A stretch of DNA of 64,000 nucleotides from Adiantum capillus-veneris (GCA_014529385.2 CM043944.1:83504884-83568883), one strand, 5' to 3'; numbered from the stretch's first letter, positions 35,136 to 45,710 are shown. A program made the numbers and translations. Notes: generated by a model not told the origin, from the sequence alone.

Positions 35136-36648
35136 TGATAGCGGGAAAAAGAGCAGTGCAATCGAGTGGCCTCTGTACTCGTGCACACTCCACAAACCAC
35201 GCCACATGCAAACAAGCAAAGAACAAAACAAAGGGGGCACCACCCTAAATTAAGAGGTTTAGGGACCTCACACATAGTACACATAGGCAAGTGAGACTTC
35301 TGGCATTATGATGGCATCAAAACATATGGCAAAACACATAGAAACGAAGCTTAGGGACCTTATGTAGCATATATATACACAAGACATCAGCTTAACAATA
35401 CAACGGCATCTGATCATACATAACAAGGATATAGAGAAGCAAGCCAAGGATGGCATAATCCCTTGTCAAAAACAATCAACCCAGCAAGTAGGTATGATCC
35501 TACTAGCAACACATCAATACCTTAGAGAATGATGGCGAGGATGGTGGCCATGGAGCATGAGAGAAGACTCCTTATTTAGGTTTTAGGGCTAGTAATGTAG
35601 CATACTAGAGGGAGAGAGAGAGAGGGAGAGAGAGTAGAGCTCCATCCATAGCTCCTCGTTGTGAGCAATGTCGTCATAGCTTCGTTGCTTGGTGAAGTGG
35701 GTGAAGTGTTGGTTTTGAGTGAGAGAAGGCCTCCTTATATAGGTTTCTGAGAGGGTTTAGGATTAGGGATAAACATGCTTAAATCCGCTGATTGGGGTTA
35801 CTTTTTGCTTAGGGTGGTCAACAGATTGAGGTCACCTGATATGTCACCATCAAGATATTCTCTAGAGTGATGTGAGAGGGGAGGATAAATGCTGATTTTT
35901 CTGATTGTGACACATGGGGATAAGGCCTTGACCAGCATTTAAGAGCAGGTAAGGTGGCTGTTGAAACTGGAGGTTCTGCACATGTCAGGGGGGGACCTGC
36001 GGGGGGGAGGTGGTAGCTGGGTCCTCCTGAATATCAAATTCTCAAAAAATCCTCAACCATGGCTTCTTTTGACATGTGTTCTTTGAAAAAATCAGCATGT
36101 CTCTTTTCAACTCAAAAGTCTTTATCCCTGTTGACTCACCTTTACCATAAGATTTTCCCTTTTTCTCCTCTTGTAACTGCATTGTTGATGCCCAATCACT
36201 GCTTCTAGTAACAGTGAACTGTTACCTACCAAATACTTATGGTGCAGTAAAAAATATTTACCATGGGTAAAAAAAAGTTACTGTAGGTAAAAAGTGATTT
36301 GTATTTACCATGTAGGTGAAAAATTATTACTGTAGGTAAAAAATATTTACTGTCGGTAAAAAAGTGAAAACGGAGTATGCTGTGCTGTGAGTCCACACGA
36401 ACATCCTCGTGTAAATTTCACTAGAAATTCACACCTAGAATGGGCTATTCTGTAAGATATAGGTTGTAGGCATGCATAAGAGCTCGTTCCCACGTATCTT
36501 CTGTCCATGGCACTTTTTACTCTTTGGTGCTTGTGAAGTAGATTTTGCTTCTCTTTCGAGATCCCTTGGACTAGAGTATCCTCATCTCCCCAACAACTGA
36601 CTGTGCCTTTATTGCATCTTCAGAAGGGGTCCTAAAAACCATGCATCA
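35136..36648 (-). repeat. 3' LTR of the Tat-type element
   Basis: 1513 bp. Contains an AG-rich patch (about 35610-35635) and a minisatellite of TTTACTGTAGGTAAAA-type units at 36235-36365. Identical short frames in both LTRs are not genes. Confidence 0.92.
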
Positions 36649-36649
36649 T

Positions 36650-36668
36650 ATAGCCCTCCCCCTTAAGC
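36650..36668 (-). other. Polypurine tract of the Tat-type element
   Basis: The minus strand reads TTAAGGGGGAGGGCTA directly before the 3' LTR. A second long purine-rich stretch lies further upstream at about 36945-36903. Confidence 0.8.
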
Positions 36669-36970
36669 TAGAGGTATTTGATGCCTCTAGCTTTAGGTTG
36701 TGCTACAATAGGGTTCTCTTGAATACTTACCCACCTGGTACCAATTGAATTTGCCATGTTACTGCTTTCTTGGCTGATGCACCCTGTTTAATCCTTTCTG
36801 ATGAATAATTGTATCCATCCATGACTAACAACTGGTCTCCTAGACCCTTGAAAGCCATACCCCATCCATTAATTGTCAATATCCACTTTCACTGGTAGCA
36901 TTCTCTTTTTTTCTTTTTTTCTTCTCTTTTTTTTTGTTTTTTTGAAACGACTATGTACATGATTGTTACC

Positions 36971-37843
36971 TTAGTTGGAGCTCGAATATGATGAGCTCTC
37001 CTCTGAACCATCCTGAGCATTGATTTCACCAACATATGGCTGTGAAAGACGACATTGGTAGGCCTTCAATCGCCAACCATTTACCGGGGTCTGATGTACC
37101 TGACCATCTAGGTCACCTAGTTGGTAACTACCATTTGAGAACCTCTGTATCACTACAAAAGGGCCTTCCCACTTAAGCAAGAACTTACCATCCTTCCTGC
37201 GATCAAAGCGATTGTCGTATCTGAGCACTAAAGAACCTTCCTTGATACCTTTCTTGACAAGGTTGCGATTGAACTTCTTTCGTTTCTTCTCTGCCTGGGC
37301 TGCATAGTACTTCACTGCTGACTCTCGATCTAGCCCTAACCTCTCCAAATCGATGATTCTTCCTTCCACCTGCTTCTCTTGACTATCCTCTTGATGTGCT
37401 TTTAGAACTCGGAGGCTCGCTAGCTCCACTTCTATAGGCAATAGTGCCTCTTGCCCGTAAACCAAGTGAAAAGGTGTATACCCCAAGGATGTTTTAAAGG
37501 ATGTTCTGTAGGCCCAAAGTGCTGCATCTAGGTGTTTGTCCCATGCCTTAGGATGTAATTGCACTTGCTTAGTGATGATTTTACATATAAGACCATTTAC
37601 CTTTTCGACAAGACCATTGCACAAAGGGTAGTATGGTGTAGAGTGCCTGCGCTTGATTTTTAACTTGCTCATCAATTGCCCGACTAAATCAGCTCGAAAT
37701 CCCGGTCCCCTATCCGAGAGAATCTCCAAAGGTGTGCCAAAACGGCAACAAAGGCATTCAAAAATGAAATCACTCACGTCCTTGGCTGTGATGCGCTTTG
37801 TGGGACGAGCTTCTGCCCATCTGGTTATGTACTCCACCCCCAT
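36971..37843 (-). CDS. pol: Integrase core and C-terminal domain
   Basis: 290 codons, frame-shifted relative to the preceding pol segment and overlapping it by 74 bases. It carries the second catalytic Asp (LSDRGPGF, D44) and the Glu (NGLVEKVNG, E80). Then DAALWAYRTSFKTSLGYTPF and HLVYGQEALLPIEV, and a C-terminal domain with GSLVLRYDNRFDRRKDGKFL and KWEGPFVVIQRF (GPF/Y module). No chromodomain follows, which fits a Tat element rather than a chromovirus. Confidence 0.9.
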   Translation of the reverse strand: MGVEYITRWAEARPTKRITAKDVSDFIFECLCCRFGTPLEILSDRGPGFRADLVGQLMSKLKIKRRHSTPYYPLCNGLVEKVNGLICKIITKQVQLHPKAWDKHLDAALWAYRTSFKTSLGYTPFHLVYGQEALLPIEVELASLRVLKAHQEDSQEKQVEGRIIDLERLGLDRESAVKYYAAQAEKKRKKFNRNLVKKGIKEGSLVLRYDNRFDRRKDGKFLLKWEGPFVVIQRFSNGSYQLGDLDGQVHQTPVNGWRLKAYQCRLSQPYVGEINAQDGSEESSSYSSSN

Positions 37844-39269
37844 AATGATGTATTCCTTCCCTGATTGAGTGCAAGGTAGTGGCCCTATCTATCCCCCATT
37901 TTTCAAATGGCCCATAGGTTTTGATTGGATGCTGATTTTCATGGGTAAGACGCCTGGGTCCAGCTTTTTGGCAAACCTCACATGTGCGGCACCAATGTTG
38001 TACATCTCGATGGAGGCTTGGCCACGTGAACCCTGCTTGTAAAATCTTTCTGCTAGTAATCTCTTGTGCAAAGTGGCCACCACACACACCTTCATGAAAA
38101 ATAAACAAAATATCCTTTATCTCTTGGGATGCAGGAACTCTCCTTAAGACAACATCTTTCCCTCTACAATACAAGTCCTCATTCACTAAGCTATAGCTGG
38201 TAGCCTTTTTTGCCAACCACCTACGTTCACTTTTACTCATACCAGAGGGTGCTTCACAATGCTCAAGAAAGTAAAGTAAATCATGCAGCTCCTCCTTTCC
38301 CTGGTATAAAGGAATTTTCACAAGGATAGCACCTACTATGAGAGTTTGTAGTTCTTCACCTGCTAAGGCATCTGCTTCTCGATTTTGATCTCTAGGTACA
38401 AAGTGCACTCGAACTTCTTTAAAACCCTTCAACAAGGCCTTTGCTTCCCTCATCTTAACAGACAATTTGTCATTTTTACAGGCCCATACACCAACCATTT
38501 GCTTAACAATCAACATGGAGTCACCAAAAACATTTAGCTTTGTGATGCCCTGAGAAAGACAACATTGCAACCCTATAACAAGGGCATGGTACTCTGCCTC
38601 ATTGTTAGAATGAACCTCTTTTAGATGAAACCCTTTTGCAAAGATCTTCTCCTTCTCTGGACCTAATATTACTATGCCTGCTGATGCCTTGTCTTTGGTC
38701 CTCTTGTAAGCCCCATCAAAATATAGACTGTGTGCTCCCAGTAGAACTTCAGGCTCCGGGATAGGCGGTACCTTACTAGGTGCCTCTTTCTTGGCCTTCT
38801 CATAACACCTTTGTGTGAGGACATCTGCCAAACAAGCACGGGTGGAATCCTGTACTTGTAGTGTGTAGTCAAACTCTTGAAGCTGCACCACCCACTTTGC
38901 TATTCTTTGAGACAATTCCTTGTAGTGTAAGGCATATGGAAAAACCTCCTCAGTTGTGATCACCACAAATTGTCTTGGAATTAAGTAAGCCCGAAACTTC
39001 TCCACTGCAACCTTAAGAGCTAGCACCAATTGCTCAGTTGCGCTGAAACCCTTTTCAGCAGCTGTCATCACTCTACTAGAGAAGTAGACTGGTCTCATGA
39101 GAGATGTCTTTGGGTCTTTTTGCATCAAGACAGCTCCTAGAGCTTTTGGACCTACACTAGGATTTACATAGAATAATTCACCCCATGTGGGTTGTAGGAC
39201 GACAGGCAATGAGCTCAAAATGGTTTTAACTTCTTGAAAGCACCTTTCACCCTCCTCACTCCATGTCAA
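37770..39269 (-). CDS. pol: Two RNase H domains and integrase N-terminal part
   Basis: In frame with the RT segment after one stop codon; the open frame starts at a non-ATG codon. Residues 29-152 form the usual gypsy RNase H, but its first catalytic Asp is replaced (YVNPSVG, Asn36). Residues 181-303 form a second RNase H of the plant/archaeal type with an apparently complete active site: D185 (YFDGA), E226 (NNEAEY), D250 (FGDS), D300 (READA). This duplication marks the Tat lineage. The integrase zinc site follows (H392, H399, C430, C433), then WGID with the first catalytic Asp. A frameshift near 37840 moves the rest to the next frame. Confidence 0.9.
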   Translation of the reverse strand: MTWSEEGERCFQEVKTILSSLPVVLQPTWGELFYVNPSVGPKALGAVLMQKDPKTSLMRPVYFSSRVMTAAEKGFSATEQLVLALKVAVEKFRAYLIPRQFVVITTEEVFPYALHYKELSQRIAKWVVQLQEFDYTLQVQDSTRACLADVLTQRCYEKAKKEAPSKVPPIPEPEVLLGAHSLYFDGAYKRTKDKASAGIVILGPEKEKIFAKGFHLKEVHSNNEAEYHALVIGLQCCLSQGITKLNVFGDSMLIVKQMVGVWACKNDKLSVKMREAKALLKGFKEVRVHFVPRDQNREADALAGEELQTLIVGAILVKIPLYQGKEELHDLLYFLEHCEAPSGMSKSERRWLAKKATSYSLVNEDLYCRGKDVVLRRVPASQEIKDILFIFHEGVCGGHFAQEITSRKILQAGFTWPSLHRDVQHWCRTCEVCQKAGPRRLTHENQHPIKTYGPFEKWGIDRATTLHSIREGIHHYGGGVHNQMGRSSSHKAHHSQGRE

Positions 39270-39290
39270 TGTAGTGTGTTTAGTGAGCTG

Positions 39291-40712
39291 CTACAAAGGA
39301 TAGATTGCCTGAGAAAGGAGATGTATGAATCGTCCCATGTAGCGAACCTTTTGAATGAAGGAGACTAGTTGCTTCACGTTTGAAGGAGTAGGTAAAGCTA
39401 ACAATGTCTTTACCTTTTCAGGGTCAGCCTCAATACCATCTTGAGACACAACATGGCCTAGTAGAGTGACCTTGCTCTCACCTATGTGGCACTTGTCTTT
39501 ATTCAATTGCCCACCCAATTGGGCCAGACGGGTGAAACCTTCATCAACCTTGGACAGATGTACTTCCCTAGAGCTGTAAATGCAAAAATCATCAATGAAG
39601 ACTCGTATGGACTTACCAAAGTAAGGTTGAAACACCAAGTTCATAAACCTCTGGAAAGTAGCTGGGGCATTAGTTAAACCAAAAGGCATAACTCTATAAG
39701 CAAAACACCCCCAAGGTGTTATGAAGGTAGTCTTTCTTTGGTCTTCATCTGCAATTCTGATTTGGAAGTAGCCTGAGTACCCATCACACACTGTATACCT
39801 TTCATGACCAGCCACTTCATTTAGTATTTCATCTTGAAAAGGCAAAGGAAAATGGTCCCTTTTTGTGGCTGCGTTTAGAGGCTTGTAATCCACACATACC
39901 CTCCACTTCCCATTTTTCTTTGGTGCTACCACAACTGGAGACACCCACTCAGAAGCTTCCACTGGGTAGATAAATCCTGCCTTGAGTAATCCTTTTACTT
40001 CTTTTAAGAGTGCATCTTGTTGCACTAGCCCTAATCTCCTTAGCCTTTGCACCACTGGTTTGGCACCTTCCTTTAATTGGATATGGTGTTGGGTTACCGT
40101 CACTCCTTTAATGTGCTCGTAATCAGATATAAAGAGGCCAGCATGCTTCTTTAGTACCTGCAAATAGGGTTCTCTCTCTTCTTCTAGTAGGTCCTTAGCT
40201 AGCATCTCCTCTAAGCATGTGGCTTCTTCCTTGTTTAGAGAGTCTTGACCACCTTCTCCTTCTGGGTTTCGCAGTATTATACCCATGACTTCCAAAGAGC
40301 TAGCATCCTCCTCAGATGACTCATCCTCAGATGAAGAGCAGCTGCTTGTGCTCCATTCATCCATACAAGTCTCCATCTCTAGGTCTTGTTGTCTACCCTG
40401 CTTCATGTCATACACAATTTTTTGTTGCTTGCCACCTACCTTATGATTTGGTCGCAACTCAAGGGAACCTGTCTCCCAATCTTGCCTAGCTTTCATAACC
40501 ATAAGCCAAGGTCTTCCAAGGATTAGCGGATAGCCCTCCCCCTTAGTTGGGATCACATAAGCATCAATTGAGATTGCAACACCAAAAGCTGAAACCTTCA
40601 CTCCATTAACCTTTCCCACACAAGCCACCCTTACATTATTTGCCATCTTAGCTTGTAAGGAAGTTTGCTCGTTTACTTCCAAACCCAACCTGTGCATTAA
40701 TTTCTCTGTCAT
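39291..40712 (-). CDS. pol: Protease (part) and reverse transcriptase
   Basis: 473 codons. The protease catalytic box (DGGA type) lies in this frame just before the ATG at 40712, and the C-terminal protease motif LILGRPWL is at residues 63-70. After a Ser/Glu-rich linker (115-140), RT runs from about 215: SPVVVAPKKNGKWRVCVDY at 258-276, first catalytic Asp at 310 (CDGYSG), MPFGLTNAPATFQRFMN at 342-358, and catalytic FIDDF at 372-376. It ends at a TAG after YPL; the same frame continues beyond it, so one stop separates RT from RNase H. All RT catalytic residues are present. Confidence 0.9.
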   Translation of the reverse strand: MTEKLMHRLGLEVNEQTSLQAKMANNVRVACVGKVNGVKVSAFGVAISIDAYVIPTKGEGYPLILGRPWLMVMKARQDWETGSLELRPNHKVGGKQQKIVYDMKQGRQQDLEMETCMDEWSTSSCSSSEDESSEEDASSLEVMGIILRNPEGEGGQDSLNKEEATCLEEMLAKDLLEEEREPYLQVLKKHAGLFISDYEHIKGVTVTQHHIQLKEGAKPVVQRLRRLGLVQQDALLKEVKGLLKAGFIYPVEASEWVSPVVVAPKKNGKWRVCVDYKPLNAATKRDHFPLPFQDEILNEVAGHERYTVCDGYSGYFQIRIADEDQRKTTFITPWGCFAYRVMPFGLTNAPATFQRFMNLVFQPYFGKSIRVFIDDFCIYSSREVHLSKVDEGFTRLAQLGGQLNKDKCHIGESKVTLLGHVVSQDGIEADPEKVKTLLALPTPSNVKQLVSFIQKVRYMGRFIHLLSQAIYPL

Positions 40713-42160
40713 AACACAAATCTCGGCTCCACCATCACGTACACATTGGAGACTCGCTGACTCTTAATCTCTGCATCAATGACTGGCACGATATCCTTCA
40801 TGCCTCTTGCACTAATAGACCCAACTGACTTTGCCTTAGCCCTCCTGGTGCTGACCATCTTAAACCAGGTTCTACGCATCTTTGGGGAAAGGTGGAGGAG
40901 TTGCTGCCATGAAATCTTTGGTCCTTGCTTACTCACATCTGCTACCAGGTCGTAAGGTATGGATCCCACCCCAAGTGGAAAGTCTTCTACTCCTATGTGC
41001 CTCCTTGACCTACTCTTCCTTTTCTTGTCTCCTATCACTTGGGAGGAACCCTCATTCCCTTTATCCGACTCTGAAGCTTCCATTTCATCAGTTCTTTGTC
41101 TCCTAAGTCTCTTTATTGGCATGGCAACAACTTCCTCCATTTTTTCTTTCCCTTTATCCTTACCATTGTCAAGACTTATGACAGAGACAGCCTTGTCCTC
41201 CCCTCCCGATGGTAGTGGAGGGATCTCTGCTGGTGCTTGTGGTGGTGGAGGAGGGGGTCTCAATATTTGGATTGGTGGAGCCACGTGTGCATTTTGTCCA
41301 TTTAGTGGCCTAGCTCGAGGAGGAGTGATTTGCTGGCGAGGAGGCCGTCTTTGATTACCATTTCCTTGATAGCGTCGTGGATGGGGGCAATAATACATGC
41401 CGTGACCTACCTCTCCACAGTTGTAGCAAATGTACTCACGTGCTTGCCTTCGTCCTTCTTGTCTATTTCGTTCATTTCCTGGCTGGGGAGCCCTTACACC
41501 TTGAACCAGATTGATTGACAGGCTCTCTAGTTGATTGGTGATTTGTTGAAGTAATTCTTGTTGAGAGGACTCTTGGTCTGTTGCTCCTGTCCCTGCTACT
41601 ACCCTTGCCGTAGGTTGAGCTAGCGGTGGAGGCTCCATTCCCCCTTTTAGTTGAGCTTGGAATTTTAACTTCCTATCCTTCTCCCTTGCATAAGTCATAG
41701 CTTTATCAAAGGTATCTGGGAATTTACCTTTTACCTTTTCTCGAAGGATGGGGTAAAGCCCTGCCAGGAAACAGTCCTTCTTTAGGCATTCTGGCGCCCT
41801 TTCTCCTTCACCTAGTGATGCACACCATTTCTCCCACAGGTTGGAAAACTTTCCTCCATAGCTTCTATAGTCATTGGGTGATGTTTGGCGTAGCTCTAAG
41901 AGCTGTCTCCATATCTCCTCTGGAGGCTCATGGCGGCGAAATTCTTCGATGAAGGCCATCTTTAAGGACTCCCAGTCTCTTCTTTCTTCAGGTGCCAAAG
42001 TTTGATACCATAATTTTGCACCTTCCCTCAAGACCAAAGGAAAGGCCCTTAACTTAGTAGCTTCGTCATCCCTTCCCGATACCAGAAAGGCCATTTCCAA
42101 ATTATCCAAAAAGTCTAGAGCAACCTCCCCAGGCTTACCATAAAAATTAAGGAAGGCCAT
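40709..42160 (-). CDS. gag: Gag polyprotein of the Tat-type element
   Basis: Forms the capsid and binds element RNA. The frame is open from 42178, but the first ATG is 42160 (MAFLNFYGKPG). Numbered from 42178, the Retrotrans_gag capsid domain spans about residues 15-175 (AKLWYQTL near 54, WESLKMAFIEEF near 69, LELRQTSPNDY near 95). A CCHC zinc knuckle follows at C251, C254, H259, C264, then a Pro-rich tail with basic patches. The frame runs into the start of the protease region (VPVIDAEIKSQRVSNVYV), where an apparent single-base loss breaks the link to pol. The 5' end may be slightly truncated. Confidence 0.88.
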   Translation of the reverse strand: MAFLNFYGKPGEVALDFLDNLEMAFLVSGRDDEATKLRAFPLVLREGAKLWYQTLAPEERRDWESLKMAFIEEFRRHEPPEEIWRQLLELRQTSPNDYRSYGGKFSNLWEKWCASLGEGERAPECLKKDCFLAGLYPILREKVKGKFPDTFDKAMTYAREKDRKLKFQAQLKGGMEPPPLAQPTARVVAGTGATDQESSQQELLQQITNQLESLSINLVQGVRAPQPGNERNRQEGRRQAREYICYNCGEVGHGMYYCPHPRRYQGNGNQRRPPRQQITPPRARPLNGQNAHVAPPIQILRPPPPPPQAPAEIPPLPSGGEDKAVSVISLDNGKDKGKEKMEEVVAMPIKRLRRQRTDEMEASESDKGNEGSSQVIGDKKRKSRSRRHIGVEDFPLGVGSIPYDLVADVSKQGPKISWQQLLHLSPKMRRTWFKMVSTRRAKAKSVGSISARGMKDIVPVIDAEIKSQRVSNVYVMVEPRFVL

Positions 42161-42495
42161 AAGTGAGAGAGTAAACAATTACACAAACAGTTCCAATTTA
42201 TTTTAAAATAGAGTATGGTAATTACAATTTGGAGCTTTAGCACAACTTAGCTCAAAATAGGATGAAGATCGACACATCAAAGGAATGGTAATAGTCTAGT
42301 AAGGGTAGAATGAGAGGATGAGGAGAGCGCAAGATTTCCCCAAGTCTCTCGGCTCCAAACAACAGGGCTATTCTTTGTTGATAAAAGATTTTTCTATCAA
42401 TACAAATATTCACACGGATATGACGCACAAAATGGAAAGGAAACATGCGGGGATCATCATACTCATTATTGGCATCCATACTTACACACAAGAGC

Positions 42496-43464
42496 CTAGC
42501 TTAGTTGCACCACCTTGGGACCAATGAGCCTGATCAGCCACAGAAGGTCAGCACCTCGGATCACTTCGACTCTTCCTGATGCATCTGTGAAGACGTAAGG
42601 CGTGATGGCAACACTTTGTACAATGCTGAGCCTTTTAGCAAGCAACAATTGGATGCTATTACCATAATCAGCATGACGAATGAAAGTGACACCATTAATG
42701 TGCAGCACATCATCAACTAAGATAGTTTCCTTAGATTGAGATAACTTCTTGAAAATTAGCAGCAAAGGTAGGGCAGGGAGGCTTTTCACCCGGTCTCCAA
42801 AGCACTTTGGACAATATCCAAAGTGATCTTCATGCGGACAGGAGGTTGGCTTGGGATTGGTGGTGTCTGGATTCACAAAGTGCACTAGGAGCACTCGCAG
42901 ACGGGCGGCAATCTTGTAGGCAAGCCTTCGCCTCTTTGCTTCAGGAGGATTTAGAGGTGAGAGTCGTGGTTGCAAGTTGGAGGTTGAAGTTGGTTGCTCA
43001 CTAGCCTTTTTCTTGCCTGTAGTGGTCATGTAATCCCTTATTAATGAGATTAAGCCAAATGTTACCTTACGCTTGAGCACGCGCTGCGGCCTTGGGCCAC
43101 TTAGGTGTAGAGGTGATCTTCCTCCTCTTAGTCGGCTCCTCAGGAAAGAGAGGTCTGGTGATGCTTTCTCTTCCCTTAATGTGTGTCACAGTACCTTCGT
43201 GTATGTTGATGTAGAATATTTCAAGTTCGTGTGCGTTGGAGGTTTCTAGAGCACTCATAGGTTGAGAGGAGAGGTATATCAAGCTCTTCTTCTCACTCTC
43301 CTTCGTTGGCGACGATCACGAACAAGGCATGTAGAAGAACTTACTTCTTGAATTTCAATGACACTGCAACCTGGTAACAAGACCTCGATGAAAGCTTTTA
43401 AGGCCTCTAAAGCCTCCTCCTCTTCTGTTCTCCAATTTGCAAACTCCTCACGCCATTCATCCAT
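42496..43464 (-). CDS. Extra ORF upstream of gag (Tat/Ogre ORF1-like)
   Basis: Unknown function. An ATG at 43464, only about 55 bases after the PBS, opens MDEWREEFANWRTEEEEALE. The coding-like stretch continues to 42496 through three overlapping frames: 43464-43279, 43282-43067, then 43080-42496 in the first frame again. So a frame change is followed by a return, most simply two small indels in one ORF of about 320 codons. Its latter part has a Cys/His cluster (CPHEDHFGYCPKC) that might bind a metal. Ogre and related Tat elements carry an ORF in this place; I infer relatedness from position, not sequence. About 330 non-coding bases separate it from gag. Confidence 0.6.
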
Positions 43465-43517
43465 GTTGTAGATTGCACATCTTCATTGCTTGTGGACTGA
43501 AGGTCTCTGTAGCCCTC

Positions 43518-43534
43518 CTCAGTGGGGGCACCAA
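43518..43534 (-). other. Probable PBS of the Tat-type element
   Basis: Right after the 5' LTR the minus strand reads TTTTGGTGCCCCCACTGAGG. It starts with TGG as a PBS must, but I could not assign the tRNA. It is clearly not the iMet site of the other elements here. Confidence 0.55.
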
Positions 43535-43536
43535 AA

Positions 43537-45068
43537 TGATAGCGGGAAAAAGAGCAGTGCAATCGGGTGGTCTCTGTACTCGTGCACACTCCACAAACCA
43601 CGCCTTATGGAAACAAGCAAAGAACAAAACAAAGGGGGCACCACCCTAAATTAAGAGGTTTAGGGACCTCACACATAGTACACATAGGCAAGTGAGACTT
43701 CTGGCATTATGATGGCATCAAAACATATGGCAAAACACATAGAAACGAAGCTTAGGGACCTTATGTAGCATATATATACACAAGACATCAGCTTAACAAT
43801 ACAACGGCATCTGATCATACATAACAAGGATATAGAGAAGCAAGCCAAGGATGGCATAATCCCTTGTCAAAAACAATCAACCCAGCAAGTAGGTATGATC
43901 CTACTAGCAACACATCAATACCTTAGAGAATGATGGCGAGGATGGTGGCCATGGAGCATGAGAGAAGACTCCTTATTTAGGTTTTAGGGCTAGTAATGTA
44001 GCATACTAGAGGGAGAGAGAGAGAGGGAGAGAGAGTAGAGCTCCATCCATAGCTCCTCGTTGTGAGCAATGTCGTCATAGCTTCGTTGCTTGGTGAAGTG
44101 GGTGAAGTGTTGGTTTTGAGTGAGAGAAGGCCTCCTTATATAGGTTTCTGAGAGGGTTTAGGATTAGGGATAAACATGCTTAAATCCGCTGATTGGGGTT
44201 AGTTTTTGCTTAGGTTGGTCAACAGATTGAGGTCACCTGATATGTCACCATCAAGATATTCTCTAGAGTGATGTGAGAGGGGAGGGTAAATGCTGATTTT
44301 TCTGATTGTGACACATGGGGATAAGGCCTTGACCAGCATTTAAGAGCAGGTAAGGTGGCTGTTGAAACTGGAGGTTCTGCACATGTAAGGGGGGGACCTG
44401 CGGGGGGGAGGTGGCAGCTGGGTCCTCCTGAATATCAAATTCTCAGAAAATCCTCAACCATGGCTTCTTTTGACATGTGTTCTTTGAAAAAATCAGCATG
44501 TCTCTTTTCAACTCAAAAGTCTTTATCCCTGTTGACTCACCTTTACCATAAGATTTTCCCTTTTTCTCCTCCTGTAACTGCATTGGTGATGCCCAATCAC
44601 TGCTTCTAGTAACAATGAACTGTTACATACCAAATACTTATGGTGCAGTAAAAAATATTTACCATGGGTTAAAAAAAGTTACTGTAGGTAAAAAGTGATT
44701 TGTATTTACCATGTAGGTGAAAAATATTTACTGTAGGTAAAAAATATTTACTGTGGTAAAAAATATTTACTGTCGGTAAAAAAGTGAAAACGGAGTATGC
44801 TGTGCTGTGAGTCCACACGAACATCCTCGTGTAAATTTCACTAGAAATTCACACCTAGAATGGGCTATTCTGTAAGATATAGGTTGTAGGCATGCATAAG
44901 AGCTCGTTCCCACGTATCTTCTGTCCATGGCACTTTTTACTCTTTGGTGCTTGTGAAGTAGATTTTTCTTCTCTTTCGAGATCCCTTGGACTAGAGTATC
45001 CTCATCTCCCCAACAACTGACTGTGCCTTTATTGCATCTTCAGAAGGGGTCCTAAAAACCATGCATCA
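43537..45068 (-). repeat. 5' LTR of the Tat-type element
   Basis: 1532 bp. About 19 bp longer than its partner because the TTTACTGTAGGTAAAA-type minisatellite has one more unit. Confidence 0.92.
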
Positions 45069-45181
45069 GCACAATATATATTGTACTTAGTGTTAGTGGC
45101 TCACACAAGTGTATAGCTGTACACTTAGGGTTAGTAGCAGTTAGTGATGGGCGGTCAGCCACATGGCCATTAAAACTAACA
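45069..45181 (-). repeat. Copia-1 3' LTR, piece 1 (LTR start)
   Basis: Matches about 53292-53384; preceded on the minus strand by the purine tract AAGTGGGAGAA at 45192-45182. Confidence 0.85.
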
Positions 45182-45236
45182 TTCTCCCACTTGATGGCCA
45201 ATGTGGAAGACCATAAGAATGGAAGAGAACCACTCT

Positions 45237-45710
45237 TCACCCAATGCCCACCAACTCACGATAGTATTTAAAGTGATGGCTGGAGAGACTTTTAGTGACC
45301 GCATCTGATGTGTTCTCTGATGTAGGAATCTTCACTAAATCAAGGCTCTTGTTTGCCAAGCATTCACAACTGAAGTGATAACACACATCAATGTGTTTTG
45401 TTCTAGAATGAAACACTGGATTGTTAGCCAAGGCAATAGCACTCTCACTGTCACAATGAAGAACTGGTGTATAGTGATCTTTCACTAGGTGAGCAAGCCA
45501 AAGAGCTTCTTTGCATGCCTCACTAAATGCAACATACTCTGCCTTTGTGGTAGAAATGGATGTAAAGTCTTGAAGAATGGATCTCCAAGAAATAGCAGAA
45601 CCAGCAAATGTGTAAATCTAGCCTGTTGTTGATTTACGACTATCAACACAGCCTGCATAATCACTGTCTACAAATCCTTGAATGGATGACTCTCCACGAC
45701 CATAGCATAA
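45237..45710 (-). pseudogene. Copia-1 RNase H
   Basis: Copia RNase H of the old host element. It begins with DADYAGCVDSRKSTTG at about 45670, continues through AEYVAFSEACKEALWLAHLV (about 45540-45480), HCDSESAIALANNPVFHSRT and KHIDVCYHF, and ends at a stop at 45237. One stop replaces a residue in the early part. It lies 56 bp from the 3' LTR, with the purine tract at 45192-45182 between. Confidence 0.85.

Larger units (their letters stand above)
35136..45068 (-). mobile_element. Tat-lineage Ty3/gypsy element, 9.9 kb
   Basis: LTRs of 1513 bp (35136-36648) and 1532 bp (43537-45068), TG...CA. The flanks share gcac (35132-35135 and 45069-45072), a 4-5 bp target duplication. In transcript order: 5' LTR, PBS region, extra ORF (43464-42496), gag (42160-40709), PR-RT (40712-39291), RNase H-RNase H-integrase (39269-37770), integrase end (37843-36971), PPT, 3' LTR. 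A second, aRNH-type RNase H and an ORF upstream of gag are known for the Tat/Ogre group. LTRs differ by roughly 15-20 substitutions by eye, so it is fairly young, but pol carries a stop and two frameshifts. Confidence 0.92.

Noticed and set aside
35268-35456. 62-codon frame, identical to one at 43669-43857
   Set aside because: The identity arises because both lie in the two LTRs of the Tat element; no domain and no reason to be translated.
40959-41354. Plus-strand 131-codon frame within the Tat gag
   Set aside because: Antisense shadow of the Pro-rich gag linker.
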